Shown: one piece after another, positions 8,782 to 20,134 of the stretch
Numbering within the stretch: the stretch's first letter is position 1
Layout of the letters: each line of letters opens with the position of its first letter
Source: Arundinibacter roseus
GTDB lineage: Bacteria > Bacteroidota > Bacteroidia > Cytophagales > Spirosomataceae
Reading direction: 5' to 3'
Length of the DNA stretch: 64,000 nucleotides
Assembly (NCBI RefSeq): GCF_004348825.1
Contig: NZ_SMJU01000001.1
Location: 62,001 to 126,000, forward strand
Made by a program: the position numbers and the translations under genes
Notes under the pieces: model-generated
Database searches by the model: none
Told to the model about the DNA's origin: nothing
Seen by the model: the letters and a program-made list of their open reading frames with translations, nothing else

Positions 8782-9207
8782 TTAGTTCAGGAAGAGAATC
8801 AAGGAAATAAGAATCAGGACACCGCCCAGAAACAGCCCTCCAAAAGCAATAAGCAGGGCATAGTCTTCGGCCATTTCAGAAAGAATGCGGCCCGGCGTAC
8901 GGTGATTGTAACGCACCGTATGGTCCTGACCTACTTTGAGTTGTCCTTTTTCAAACAACTGATTAACCTTAGCCACCAAAATTTCGCCCGTCGTGTGGTA
9001 CCGAAACGTTGGTCGTTCCATTTCGTAGGAAGCTCCGTCGGTTTCAATCTCCACTTTTTCCAGCTTAATCACGCGTGCTTTTGCCTTTTTGGATTCGCTG
9101 AGCCATTGTGAATGCAACGAATACTTGTGCCAGCCAAGGGCCATACAAATCGCTCCCGACACGAGCGCTACCAGGGCATTTCCATACTCTGCTACAAAAT
9201 TTTCCAT
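8782..9207 (-). CDS. DUF3592-like membrane protein
   Basis: A 141-aa protein with a hydrophobic helix near the N-terminus (about 8-26) and another at the C-terminus (about 118-139). Between them is a beta-rich soluble part (about 35-112), with the conserved-looking stretches VIKLEKVEI, RPTFRYHTTGE and KVGQDHTVRYNHRTPG. This layout and the FRY-type motif fit the DUF3592 family, whose role is unknown. It is the first gene of a three-gene minus-strand unit with the 451-aa protein and the ABC exporter. The start is the ATG at 9205-9207. Confidence 0.7.
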   Translation of the reverse strand: MENFVAEYGNALVALVSGAICMALGWHKYSLHSQWLSESKKAKARVIKLEKVEIETDGASYEMERPTFRYHTTGEILVAKVNQLFEKGQLKVGQDHTVRYNHRTPGRILSEMAEDYALLIAFGGLFLGGVLILISLILFLN

Positions 9208-9293
9208 GTGTTACGTTTGGTTGATTTTATAGAACAAAGTTCGACATTGAACGCCCGCAGCTCAATTGGCATTTCCCTACATTCGGAAACAGA

Positions 9294-9321
9294 AAAACCT
9301 GTATTTTGACATACAGGTTTT
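9294..9321 (-). terminator. Intrinsic terminator of coaX
   Basis: A 10-bp perfect stem (AAAACCTGTA / TACAGGTTTT, arms 9294-9303 and 9312-9321) with an 8-nt loop is followed on the minus strand by a T-rich run. It lies about 85-110 bp downstream of the coaX stop and upstream of the DUF3592 unit, so it separates the two transcription units. Confidence 0.7.
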
Positions 9322-9405
9322 CATATAGAAAGTGGCTTTACGAGATTTTTTCAGGAAATATTTCTAAAAAAGGAGTCTAAAAATGAAGGAATTAACGGAG
9401 TTTTA

Positions 9406-10170
9406 TCAGGAAAGCCGCTCACCGATTAGCCGAAGGCCATCGAGTGTGAGGCTGCGGTCAATCTCTACAAATTCATCCTGTAAGGTTTGGATAATAGACG
9501 ACAGACCGCCCGTCGCCACGGCAATGCAATCGCCGTGCAGCTCTTCGCGGATACGCCGGATCATGGATTTTACCAAACCTTCATAACCCAGCAAAATGCC
9601 TGCCTGAATCGAGTGAACGGTATTTTTACCAATGGCCGAGGCGGGCAATTGCAGCGGCACTTCGGGTAGCTGAGCGGTATTGGCAAAAAGCGCTTTTACA
9701 GCGGTTTTTAAACCGGGCACAATCGCAACACCCAAAATTTGCCCAGCCGCCGAAACTGTCGTGAAGGTAAGAGCCGTGCCAAAGTCAACGATGACGCAAT
9801 TTCTGGCATAGCGGGTGTGCGCTGCTACGGCGTTGGCAATGAGGTCGGCGCCGATTTCGTGGGGATGGTCAATGGCAATTTCCAGCTCCGGATAACTTTC
9901 CGGGCCGACCAGTATGGGGTCTTTTCCAAAGAGTGACAGGAGCATGTGCCGCAGCACCGGGGTAAGATCCGGAACTACACTACTCAGAACTACCGTACTG
10001 ACGCTTTGCAACGAAAGGGAGGCTTCCAGAAAAAACAGCCGAACCTGAGATTCGTAATGAACCACCGACTCGGAGGTTGCTGAGCGTATACGCCACACGT
10101 GCAGGAGACTTTTTCCGTCATAAAGACCAAGTACAGTATCTGTGTTGCCTGCATCTACGGCTAAGAGCAT
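9406..10170 (-). CDS. coaX: Type III pantothenate kinase
   Basis: A 254-aa protein matching CoaX in length and motifs. It has the N-terminal phosphate-binding DAGNTDTVLGLYDG, SSVVPDLTP, GADLIANAVAAHTRY, the second phosphate loop VDFGTALTFT, GVAIVPGL and a C-terminal ATGGLSSI. The enzyme phosphorylates pantothenate in the first committed step of coenzyme A synthesis. The type III form is not feedback-inhibited by CoA and uses a monovalent cation. It is cytoplasmic. The gene is transcribed alone, divergently from the beta-galactosidase gene across about 180 bp, and ends at its own terminator. The usual neighbour birA (biotin ligase) is not seen here. Confidence 0.95.
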   Translation of the reverse strand: MLLAVDAGNTDTVLGLYDGKSLLHVWRIRSATSESVVHYESQVRLFFLEASLSLQSVSTVVLSSVVPDLTPVLRHMLLSLFGKDPILVGPESYPELEIAIDHPHEIGADLIANAVAAHTRYARNCVIVDFGTALTFTTVSAAGQILGVAIVPGLKTAVKALFANTAQLPEVPLQLPASAIGKNTVHSIQAGILLGYEGLVKSMIRRIREELHGDCIAVATGGLSSIIQTLQDEFVEIDRSLTLDGLRLIGERLS

Positions 10171-10342
10171 AGGGTAGTTTTTTTGGTGAAAGCGACAAAT
10201 TAAATGCTTTATCGAAATAAATTAGTCTTTGGGGCCGTTTTTGACCTGACAAACCTTGTTTTTTTTGCCTTTCTACGAAAGATAAAGTACTTTCCAGATT
10301 CAATAGTGTTGGTAAAACTTACTCTTCGTGCTTGATTTTTGA

Positions 10343-13603
<3,261 letters not shown>

Positions 13604-13615
13604 GCTGAATTTTGC

Positions 13616-13975
13616 CTAATGCGCACCATTCAGTTTATAATGATTGGGATTGATCAGCGGATTTAGCTTTGTGGTATGCGGGTTTGATTTCTTAAAGAAA
13701 ATCCACCCACGCCGCCGGGCATACTTGGGCGTTTCGTGCGGAACTGTGGGCGCAGCCTGATGCGTGGAACGGGGCACAATGCCAACTTTCGAGCCGTAGC
13801 GCCGGGCTTTGGGCGGCTGCATTTGGCGTGCCTGTGCCGCTTTATTGGGATGCTTGTAATTATGTACAGAGACGCCCGGATCTACTTTTACTTTGGCGCG
13901 ATCTTGCGCTTCGGCCTCAAATAAACCCAACATCGTGAACAAAGAACTTACAAAGAAGGTACGGATTGCTTTCAT
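13616..13975 (-). CDS. Small basic secreted protein of unknown function
   Basis: About 119 aa from the ATG at 13973-13975. The N-terminus MKAIRTFFVSSLFTMLGLFE followed by AEAQ is a signal peptide. The mature part is very rich in Lys, Arg, Pro and His and has no recognisable domain. I prefer this start to an in-frame one 63 nt upstream, because it puts the signal peptide at the N-terminus and lies just after a good -7 element. The high positive charge could mean nucleic acid or envelope binding, but that is a guess. Confidence 0.6.
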   Translation of the reverse strand: MKAIRTFFVSSLFTMLGLFEAEAQDRAKVKVDPGVSVHNYKHPNKAAQARQMQPPKARRYGSKVGIVPRSTHQAAPTVPHETPKYARRRGWIFFKKSNPHTTKLNPLINPNHYKLNGAH

Positions 13976-14341
13976 GATTATTTGCATTTTTTGACTAAAA
14001 ATCAAAAATATACCAGGACTAAACTGGCGTTTGAGCAAATCTACGAAATCACAAATAAGTGGTATTTTGATAAAAAAGAGGGGAAATGCTTTGATTTAAA
14101 TAAAATTATCAAGAAAAAATTGTAAAAAATCATTCCACACGTTTGCCAGGAAGCTACTTCTATAAAAAATGTAGACGATTTGGTAAAAACAGGATAAAAA
14201 CGAAGGTGTTCCTTTTATTTTAAACTTTGTAAAAAAAATATACCCATCGCACTACAACCGAAAAGCCAACGGCATCGGTAGCAAGCCTGCCGCAGCTTTG
14301 CTATCTTGCACCAAACTTTTTTACGAAATTATCAGCACGCT
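13976..14341. other. Divergent AT-rich intergenic region
   Basis: This 366-bp stretch separates the small secreted-protein gene (minus) from the GldA-like gene (plus). It is strongly AT-rich. It holds a TATTTTTG -7 element for the minus-strand gene and a weaker TATCTTGC at 14302-14309, about 33 bp before the plus-strand ATG, that could serve the GldA-like gene. No RNA gene or repeat is seen. Confidence 0.4.
14003..14010 (-). promoter_or_regulatory. -7 promoter element of the small secreted-protein gene
   Basis: The minus strand reads TATTTTTG, a full match to the Bacteroidota consensus TAnnTTTG, 28 nt before the chosen ATG. No -33 TTTG is found at the expected 17-23 bp spacing. Confidence 0.5.
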
Positions 14342-15049
14342 ATGTCCATTGTTGTCTCCAATCTTACAAAAACCTACGGCACCCAAAAAGCCATCGACTC
14401 GCTTACGTTTGAGGTTCGCCCCGGCGAAATCGTCGGTTTTCTGGGGCCCAATGGTGCCGGAAAATCGACAACGATGAAAATCCTGACGGGCTACCTGTCA
14501 GCGACCGACGGACAGGCGCAGCTCATGCAGCACAACGTAGCCACGGCCCCTATGCAGGCCCGGCGGGCGGTTGGCTACCTGCCGGAGCACAATCCGCTGT
14601 ATTTGGACATGTACGTCAAAGAGTTTCTTCTGTTTATCGGCAAACTCTACGGCCTGAAAGGGAATGCGCTCAGCCAACGGTTGCAGCAAATGCTGGACTT
14701 GTGCGGGCTGACGCTGGAACAACACAAGAAAATCGGGCAGCTTTCCAAAGGGTACAGACAGCGCGTCGGGCTGGCGCAGGCGCTGATTCATGATCCGGCG
14801 GTGCTGATTCTGGACGAACCTACCACCGGCCTTGATCCAAATCAGTTGACGGAGATTCGGGCGCTGATAAAAACCGCCGGAAGCAACAAAACCGTACTTT
14901 TTTCTACGCACATCATGCAGGAAGTAGAAGCCCTCTGCGACCGCGTGATTATCCTGAACCGTGGCCGTCTCGTGGCCGATAGCTCCCTGTCCGACCTGCG
15001 CCGGGAGGGTGAATCGCTGGAAGAAGTTTTCAGGAAATTAACAGCCTGA
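14342..15049 (+). CDS. GldA-like ABC transporter ATP-binding protein, short C-terminus
   Basis: A 235-aa ABC ATPase from the ATG at 14342. It has Walker A GPNGAGKSTTMK, signature LSKGYRQRVGLAQAL, Walker B VLILDEPTTGLD and the switch His in STHIMQEVE. LPEHNPLYLDMYVKEFL is typical of GldA, the ATPase of the GldA/F/G exporter linked to gliding motility. GldA proteins are usually about 300 aa. Here the C-terminal domain between LVADSSLSDL and the conserved ending SLEEVFRKLT is nearly gone, as if about 60 residues were removed in frame. No gldF/gldG genes are adjacent. It may be a divergent drug- or lipid-exporter ATPase instead. Confidence 0.8.
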   Translation: MSIVVSNLTKTYGTQKAIDSLTFEVRPGEIVGFLGPNGAGKSTTMKILTGYLSATDGQAQLMQHNVATAPMQARRAVGYLPEHNPLYLDMYVKEFLLFIGKLYGLKGNALSQRLQQMLDLCGLTLEQHKKIGQLSKGYRQRVGLAQALIHDPAVLILDEPTTGLDPNQLTEIRALIKTAGSNKTVLFSTHIMQEVEALCDRVIILNRGRLVADSSLSDLRREGESLEEVFRKLTA

Positions 15050-15085
15050 GGAATTAAACAATGTGATTACTAATTACCCTACAAA

Positions 15086-15122
15086 AACAGCGAAGCCCTC
15101 TTCATCGGAGGGCTTCGCTGTT
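15086..15122. terminator. Bidirectional intrinsic terminator
   Basis: A perfect 15-bp stem (arms 15086-15100 and 15108-15122, AACAGCGAAGCCCTC and its complement) with a 7-nt loop and A/T-rich flanks on both sides. It lies between the convergent GldA-like and DUF4136 genes and can serve both. Confidence 0.85.
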
Positions 15123-15143
15123 ACAAAAAAATATAGTTTTACT

Positions 15144-15713
15144 TTACCGTCCCATTTCCTCGGTATAGCGGCGGGGATCGTAGCCTTTGGCAAAGAGCGG
15201 GTATTGGTCAAAAATCCGTCGTACTACATTTCGGTAGTAGTTGTTGGGGTTATCCTGCCCGTTAAAAATCCCGGAGGCGTACCCGCGCCACACCACCTGA
15301 TCCGAATCTGCGTCAATCAGCGAAACGATGAGCGTGCCTTTGTCGAGGGCATATTTGATGGGTTCGTAGCGGAAGCCGTCGTTTTCGGTATCAACCCAAT
15401 TTTTGATCACAGGCTGCATGTAGCCCTGATACCGCAGGTTATCATAAAAAATACCGTAGTTCACGAGCAGCGTAGGTTTTTCAGCGGTCAGCTTGTAGCC
15501 GCGCGCCTGCATTTGCCGGCGAATGGACTCATAAATCTCTGTACACAAGTTGTTGGTATCCCTTTCACATTCAAGAAAGGTATAGGTTGAATAGTCCTTG
15601 AAATTGGTTTCATAACTGTAATCGTGCTCCACGAAAACTTTACGACCAAACGAACAACCCGCCATCACAAAGGCGATTAACACAGAAAAAAGCAAGGTAG
15701 CTGACTTAACCAT
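15144..15713 (-). CDS. DUF4136 lipoprotein
   Basis: A 189-aa lipoprotein: hydrophobic N-terminus, lipobox VMAGC with the lipidated Cys at about residue 19. It is followed by a DUF4136-type domain. Typical features are the DYSYETNFKDYSTYTF start, IRRQMQARGYKLT, the PTLLVNYGI strand, KGTLIVSLIDADSDQVVWRG and the GYDP ending region. The family is common in outer-membrane-associated lipoproteins of Bacteroidota and Proteobacteria; the role is unknown. The gene stands alone, between a shared terminator downstream and the aroB 3' end upstream. Confidence 0.85.
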   Translation of the reverse strand: MVKSATLLFSVLIAFVMAGCSFGRKVFVEHDYSYETNFKDYSTYTFLECERDTNNLCTEIYESIRRQMQARGYKLTAEKPTLLVNYGIFYDNLRYQGYMQPVIKNWVDTENDGFRYEPIKYALDKGTLIVSLIDADSDQVVWRGYASGIFNGQDNPNNYYRNVVRRIFDQYPLFAKGYDPRRYTEEMGR

Positions 15714-15806
15714 ACACGTAGCAGAATTTTACGGATTGAAAAATGAAATATATAGTATTAAACAGTAATAGTCAACACTTTACGCCATTAAAATAAAACT
15801 TTGTAC

Positions 15807-16844
15807 TTAGTGGCCCATATAGTAATGGACGGCTTTTTTCATTTCGGCAGGAGTAACTACAACATCGTAGGCACAACTGCCCGCGCCAGTGATCAATGAA
15901 AAACGTATTTCATTGCCACGATTTTTCTTGTCCTGACGTGTTAGGGAGACGATAGCATCCAAATCGGAGGTTTGAATGCTGACTTTACCAAAGATCGAAA
16001 AAATAAACTCTTCAACCTCATCAAGTGTTTTGCGATCAATCATATTTTTTTGAAAAGCCACAAAACTCTCCATAATCATTCCGACGGCAATTGCCTCTCC
16101 GTGCAGCAGGCGTTGCCGGGGCGGTTTGCTCAAAAAGTGCGTTTCAACGGCGTGGCCGAGGGTATGACCAAAATTCAGGATTTTCCGCAATCCTTTTTCG
16201 GTCGGGTCCTGCGCCACTACATTTTTTTTGACTTCTACCGAATGCTGAATCAAATCGGGCCAATTTTGCTCGCTCAAATCCCGGCTTTTGATCTCGTTCC
16301 ATTTGTCGGCATCCGCAATGAGGCAATGCTTCACGATTTCGGCAAAGCCTGACCGCAACTCCGACTCGGGGAGTGTTTCCAGAAATGCCGGATCAATTAA
16401 CACGGCAGCCGGAAGCTGAAATACGCCCAGGTGATTTTTAAATCCTTGAAAATCAACACCAAGCTTCCCACCCACGCTCGCATCTACCTGCGACAGGAGC
16501 GTTGTAGGTACTTGTATAAAATCTATACCACGCTTATAAACCGACGCACAAAATCCGCCCATATCGCCAATCACCCCGCCGCCCACGTTGATAACCAACG
16601 CATGACGGTCCAGCTCAGCACGGGTCATAGCGTTCCAGATGATTTCGCAGGTGGCAAGGGTTTTGTGGCTTTCACCCGTTGGGACGGTAATCAGCGTATG
16701 CCGGGGCAAAAACTCCCTGATCCGATTGTAGCAATGCGTGCGGGTGCGCGCGTCAGCAATGACAAATATCTTTGAATAGCTTGCCTGTTGCATAAAACCT
16801 GCCAGGCTGTTTTGGAAAGAATCTATGCGTACGGAATTGTCCAT
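15807..16844 (-). CDS. aroB: 3-dehydroquinate synthase
   Basis: A 345-aa AroB. NAD-binding and active-site motifs are clear: GGGVIGDMGGFCASVYKRG, VPTTLLSQVDASVGGKLGVD and KNHLGVF. The Zn ligands lie in the Glu of SGFAEIVKH and the His of LNFGHTLGHA and LLHGEAIAVGM. The enzyme turns DAHP into 3-dehydroquinate, step two of the shikimate pathway. It is cytoplasmic and monofunctional, as usual in bacteria. No other aro genes are adjacent. Start is the ATG at 16842-16844, about 42 nt after a TATCTTTG promoter element. Confidence 0.96.
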   Translation of the reverse strand: MDNSVRIDSFQNSLAGFMQQASYSKIFVIADARTRTHCYNRIREFLPRHTLITVPTGESHKTLATCEIIWNAMTRAELDRHALVINVGGGVIGDMGGFCASVYKRGIDFIQVPTTLLSQVDASVGGKLGVDFQGFKNHLGVFQLPAAVLIDPAFLETLPESELRSGFAEIVKHCLIADADKWNEIKSRDLSEQNWPDLIQHSVEVKKNVVAQDPTEKGLRKILNFGHTLGHAVETHFLSKPPRQRLLHGEAIAVGMIMESFVAFQKNMIDRKTLDEVEEFIFSIFGKVSIQTSDLDAIVSLTRQDKKNRGNEIRFSLITGAGSCAYDVVVTPAEMKKAVHYYMGH

Positions 16845-16885
16845 AAGTCAGAAAAACAAAGTAAATAGTGAGAGAGAATAGGGGT

Positions 16886-16893
16886 CAAAGATA
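16886..16893 (-). promoter_or_regulatory. -7 promoter element of aroB
   Basis: The minus strand reads TATCTTTG, an exact TAnnTTTG match, 42 nt upstream of the aroB ATG. A clear -33 TTTG is not seen at normal spacing. Confidence 0.5.
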
Positions 16894-17027
16894 CGAGGGT
16901 TGTCTCAAAATAGGCGGAAGGCACATGTACAACTCACCCTTTTTTGCATACTTTTAGTATTTATTTCGTACAATTGTTTTTCAGTTTTTGGAGAAATAAC
17001 GTGTAAAATTGACTCGAAGCCACCTGT

Positions 17028-17768
17028 ATGCGTATCAGTGTAATTATTCCGACCTATGAGGAAGAAAAAACGATTGGTCGGCTGATCCGCGAATTGCAAC
17101 AGTTTGGCGGGTCACAGCTGCACGAAATTTTGGTGGTTGATTGGCCCGGTTCTGACCAAACCGCCCAACGGGCCCGGGAAGCAGGTGCTACTGTACTGAC
17201 GGCAAACAAAGCAGGCCGGGCGATTCAGATGAACTGTGGGGCAAAGGCTGCTACCGGCGATGTTCTCTATTTTGTACATGCAGATGTAGGCATTCATCTG
17301 GAATTTGTACAGGATATTCAGCAGGCGCTAAGTGAAAATTTTACGTTGGGGTGCTACCGCTACAAATTCGATTCTGATAAAACCCTCCTGAAATTTAATG
17401 CTTTTTGCACCCGCTTTGACCGTATTTGGTGCCGGGGTGGCGATCAGACCCTGTTCATTACGCGCACTGCCTTTGAATCGCTCGGCGGTTTTCGGGAAGA
17501 CCACCTTGTTATGGAAGATTATGAGTTTATCTTGCGGGCAAGGCGGAAGTATCAATTTCGGATTATCCCCAAAGAGGTGGTCGTTTCTGCCCGGAAGTAT
17601 GAATTTAATTCGTATCTAAGGGTTAATTTGGCTAATGCGGTTGCTTTTGTTCTCTACTTTTCGGGAGCACCGCAAGCTCAAATTATTAAGACTTATAAAT
17701 CTATAATCAGGACTGAAAAGTACGGGGTCAGTGGCGAAAAATCAGCTTCTTTCCGTACAGCAAAATAA
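17028..17768 (+). CDS. Family 2 glycosyltransferase (TIGR04283-like)
   Basis: A 246-aa GT-A fold glycosyltransferase. The N-terminus MRISVIIPTYEEEKTIGRLI is the family 2 nucleotide-binding start. ILVVDWPGSDQT and the metal-site region FVHADVG follow, and DHLVMEDYEFILRAR is the acceptor/base region. There is no transmembrane segment, and the short length matches the TIGR04283 group rather than polyprenyl glycosyltransferases. Family annotation links TIGR04283 to arsenosugar-type pathways, but the expected radical SAM and TIGR04282 partners are absent here, so the substrate is open. Confidence 0.82.
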   Translation: MRISVIIPTYEEEKTIGRLIRELQQFGGSQLHEILVVDWPGSDQTAQRAREAGATVLTANKAGRAIQMNCGAKAATGDVLYFVHADVGIHLEFVQDIQQALSENFTLGCYRYKFDSDKTLLKFNAFCTRFDRIWCRGGDQTLFITRTAFESLGGFREDHLVMEDYEFILRARRKYQFRIIPKEVVVSARKYEFNSYLRVNLANAVAFVLYFSGAPQAQIIKTYKSIIRTEKYGVSGEKSASFRTAK

Positions 17769-17806
17769 CCTTAAACCTATACTCAACTTAATTCCATTTT
17801 TTGTTC

Positions 17807-18859
17807 ATGATGAATACTCCTCTTATTTCCGGCATACAGCAAGTCGGTGTAGGCGTTTCCGATGTCACCAAAGCCTGGCAATGGTACCGACAGGTGATGG
17901 GGTTTGATGTGCCCGTTTTTAATGATCAGGCCGAAGCAAAGCTTATGATCGACTACACCGGAGGTGAAGTACATAGCAGACATGCCGTGATGGCCCTTAA
18001 TATGGCCGGAGGAGGAGGTCTGGAAATATGGCAGTTCACAAGTCGTGAACCGGAAGTATGCGCTTTTCATCCCGAACCCGGTGACCTGGGTATTTATGCC
18101 ATTCGGTTTAAAGCTCCTGATATTCAGAAAGCGTACGAATGGATGCAACAAAAAGCACAGGTAGGGCTTCTAAGCCAATTTCCCGATGCCAAAGGTTTTT
18201 GGGGTGTTGATCCCTACGGAAATGCCTTTCAGGTAACCGAGGATTCTTCCTGGTTTGGACAAACCGATAAGCCTATTGGCGGTGTTGCCGGGGTAGTTAT
18301 TGGTGTTTCGGATGTTGATAAAGCCTTGCCCTTTTATCAAACTTTATTGAATCCGTGCGAAATAGTGTATGACCAAACGGCTCAGTTTGCCGACATTCCG
18401 GCGTCAGTGCCCAATCAACGCTACCGCCGGGTAGTGGTCCGCAAAAAAGCGATTCGGCACGGAGCATTTAGTCAGCTGCTTGGCAATGTTCAGATTGAAC
18501 TCATTCAAGCCCTTGACCGCGAACCCCGCAAGCTCTTTGCCGATCGCTATTGGGGTGACTGCGGCTTTATTCACGTATGTTTTGATACACTCGACATGCC
18601 TGCTCTCAAAAGCCTGCTTACGGGCAAAGGCTATCCCTTTACGGTAGACAGTGGCGGGTCGTTTGGCATGGAATCAGCAGCGGGTCGCTTTGCTTACGTA
18701 GAAGATCCCGATGGTACCTTGATCGAACTCGTGGAAACCCACAAACTCCCGATTCTCAAAAAAATCGGCTGGTATCTCAACCTGCAAAAGCGTAAGCATC
18801 AGCGGCCTTTGCCCAATTGGATGCTACGCATGCTGAGTATCAGCCGGGTGCGCGACTGA
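17807..18859 (+). CDS. Two-domain VOC (glyoxalase/dioxygenase superfamily) protein
   Basis: A 350-aa protein with two vicinal-oxygen-chelate modules. The first is at about residues 10-140 (GVGVSDVTKAWQWYRQVMGF, ending in DPYGNAFQV) and the second at about 155-310 (VVIGVSDVDKALPFYQTLL, ending in VEDPDGTLIELVE). Such proteins bind a divalent metal and act as lyases, isomerases or ring-cleaving dioxygenases; the reaction here cannot be told. I chose the ATG at 17807. The 3' end overlaps the convergent acyltransferase gene by 36 bp. Confidence 0.85.
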   Translation: MMNTPLISGIQQVGVGVSDVTKAWQWYRQVMGFDVPVFNDQAEAKLMIDYTGGEVHSRHAVMALNMAGGGGLEIWQFTSREPEVCAFHPEPGDLGIYAIRFKAPDIQKAYEWMQQKAQVGLLSQFPDAKGFWGVDPYGNAFQVTEDSSWFGQTDKPIGGVAGVVIGVSDVDKALPFYQTLLNPCEIVYDQTAQFADIPASVPNQRYRRVVVRKKAIRHGAFSQLLGNVQIELIQALDREPRKLFADRYWGDCGFIHVCFDTLDMPALKSLLTGKGYPFTVDSGGSFGMESAAGRFAYVEDPDGTLIELVETHKLPILKKIGWYLNLQKRKHQRPLPNWMLRMLSISRVRD

Positions 18860-19831
18860 CGTCGGCTGAGGTCGAAATTGGTTTCCGGCCCATGCTCCCA
18901 ACGGAAAAGCCAGAAACACTCCAAGACCCACGGCCCAATGGGTCACAGCCCCCACCAACAAAGCCAGCAAACTGACTAATACAGGATACGTATACATAAG
19001 CAGTCCAAACAAAACCGAATCGTAGAACACGGTTCCTTTTGTCTGGGCTGCTACTTTTTTGGTATAAAGCCGATACAAAGGCCGGTTGATCGCCCGCCCC
19101 AAAGCGCCTATTCCCCGCAAAAAGGCCGAAGGCTGAAGCGGTGAGCAGGCTGCAAAAAATTGGGTAGCCTCCGGCTCTTCGGTGGAGGATTCGAAAATAG
19201 TCCGGCACATTTCGTTGCGCAGAAGTGCGTTAAACTCCCGAAGCCATTTTTCATATTCAGCGGGATTTGTAGTTATATGTGAGGGGTAAATTGGCGGTCG
19301 AAAGTCGAGAACGACCCGTTTATTAGCCCCTCTGAAATGTTCGTAGGTAACACCCGTGGGCACGACTGGCAGGTTGTGCAGCGCCGGGTCGTTGCCAAAC
19401 CACGCCTGATAAGCCATGCGCGCCGTGCCTTTGCCCAACGGGCGCAGTTTCCATTCGTTGACACAAACTCCTTCCGAAAAAATAACCACCGTACCCTGAT
19501 TCCGCATAATCGAAAAACATTCATCCAGGGTAGTATCTATATTTTTCAGATTTTCACGCCCTTCTGTTCCGCGAAACACCGGGATCAGTTTGATCCCTCG
19601 CAGCAATCGGGCTATTTTAGGTTTACGAAAAACATCCCCGCGGGTAAGCGTATGTATGGGCTGAGAAAGTACGCCACCAATAATTACGGCATCAAAAAAA
19701 GAACCCGAATGATTGGACGCCAAAAGTATCGGCCCCTGCGAGGGTACGGCAGATTTGTTCCGTACACAAAGTTTTGTAACATATAGTGGCAGAGCCAATC
19801 GGACCAGAAAGCGGGAGAAATAGTATAACAA
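18824..19831 (-). CDS. Lysophospholipid acyltransferase-like protein (PlsC domain)
   Basis: A 335-aa membrane-associated acyltransferase. The acyltransferase motif NHSGSFFD (His and Asp spaced by five residues), the acceptor-site RGDVF, VFRG and FSEG blocks, and VVPTGVTY belong to the PlsC/LPLAT superfamily. A hydrophobic pair of helices lies near the C-terminus (LLMYTYPVLVSLLALLVGAV). It probably acylates a lysophospholipid or glycerol phosphate at the inner membrane. The reading frame is open further upstream but has no in-frame ATG, so I use the TTG at 19829-19831 as start; the N-terminus is uncertain. The last 36 bp overlap the VOC gene on the other strand. Confidence 0.82.
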   Translation of the reverse strand: MLYYFSRFLVRLALPLYVTKLCVRNKSAVPSQGPILLASNHSGSFFDAVIIGGVLSQPIHTLTRGDVFRKPKIARLLRGIKLIPVFRGTEGRENLKNIDTTLDECFSIMRNQGTVVIFSEGVCVNEWKLRPLGKGTARMAYQAWFGNDPALHNLPVVPTGVTYEHFRGANKRVVLDFRPPIYPSHITTNPAEYEKWLREFNALLRNEMCRTIFESSTEEPEATQFFAACSPLQPSAFLRGIGALGRAINRPLYRLYTKKVAAQTKGTVFYDSVLFGLLMYTYPVLVSLLALLVGAVTHWAVGLGVFLAFPLGAWAGNQFRPQPTSVAHPADTQHA

Positions 19832-20134
19832 GCGAAATAGTTTAAATATGAAATTGAATAACCGAAATAACGTTTTTTTACGTATGTTTAAAAGTGTAGC
19901 CGGGCTTTTTGCCGCAACTTATCACTAAACTATTCATCAAAATACTTAGCGATGAACCCCCACTATGATCCCCAAGATTTAAAAATCGCTCATTTTGCAG
20001 GTACTACCCGAACCATTTCGTGCTGCGCATCCGCTTTTAAAAATGAAAACGAGCGCCTTGATTCAGGGGTTAAATAGTTTATTTTTGCAAATTACCTGTT
20101 TCCAATCCATACACTCTTACCCCCCCTCAATTGT
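19832..20134. other. Divergent intergenic region with the YifB/ComM promoter
   Basis: About 300 bp between the acyltransferase start and the YifB/ComM start. Apart from the strong promoter near its right end I see no gene, hairpin or repeat. The left half is in frame with the acyltransferase and could encode an N-terminal extension from a non-ATG start. Confidence 0.4.
20058..20087 (+). promoter_or_regulatory. Promoter of the YifB/ComM gene
   Basis: A -33 TTG at 20058-20060 and a perfect -7 TATTTTTG at 20080-20087 are separated by 19 bp, the ideal Bacteroidota spacing. Transcription should start near 20093, giving a leader of about 40 nt before the ATG at 20135. Confidence 0.7.

Noticed and set aside
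13991-14125. A 44-codon frame with a TTG start, Lys-rich, in the divergent region upstream of the GldA-like gene
   Set aside because: It overlaps the promoter of the opposite gene, has no recognisable motif or RBS, and its Lys bias follows from AT-rich DNA.
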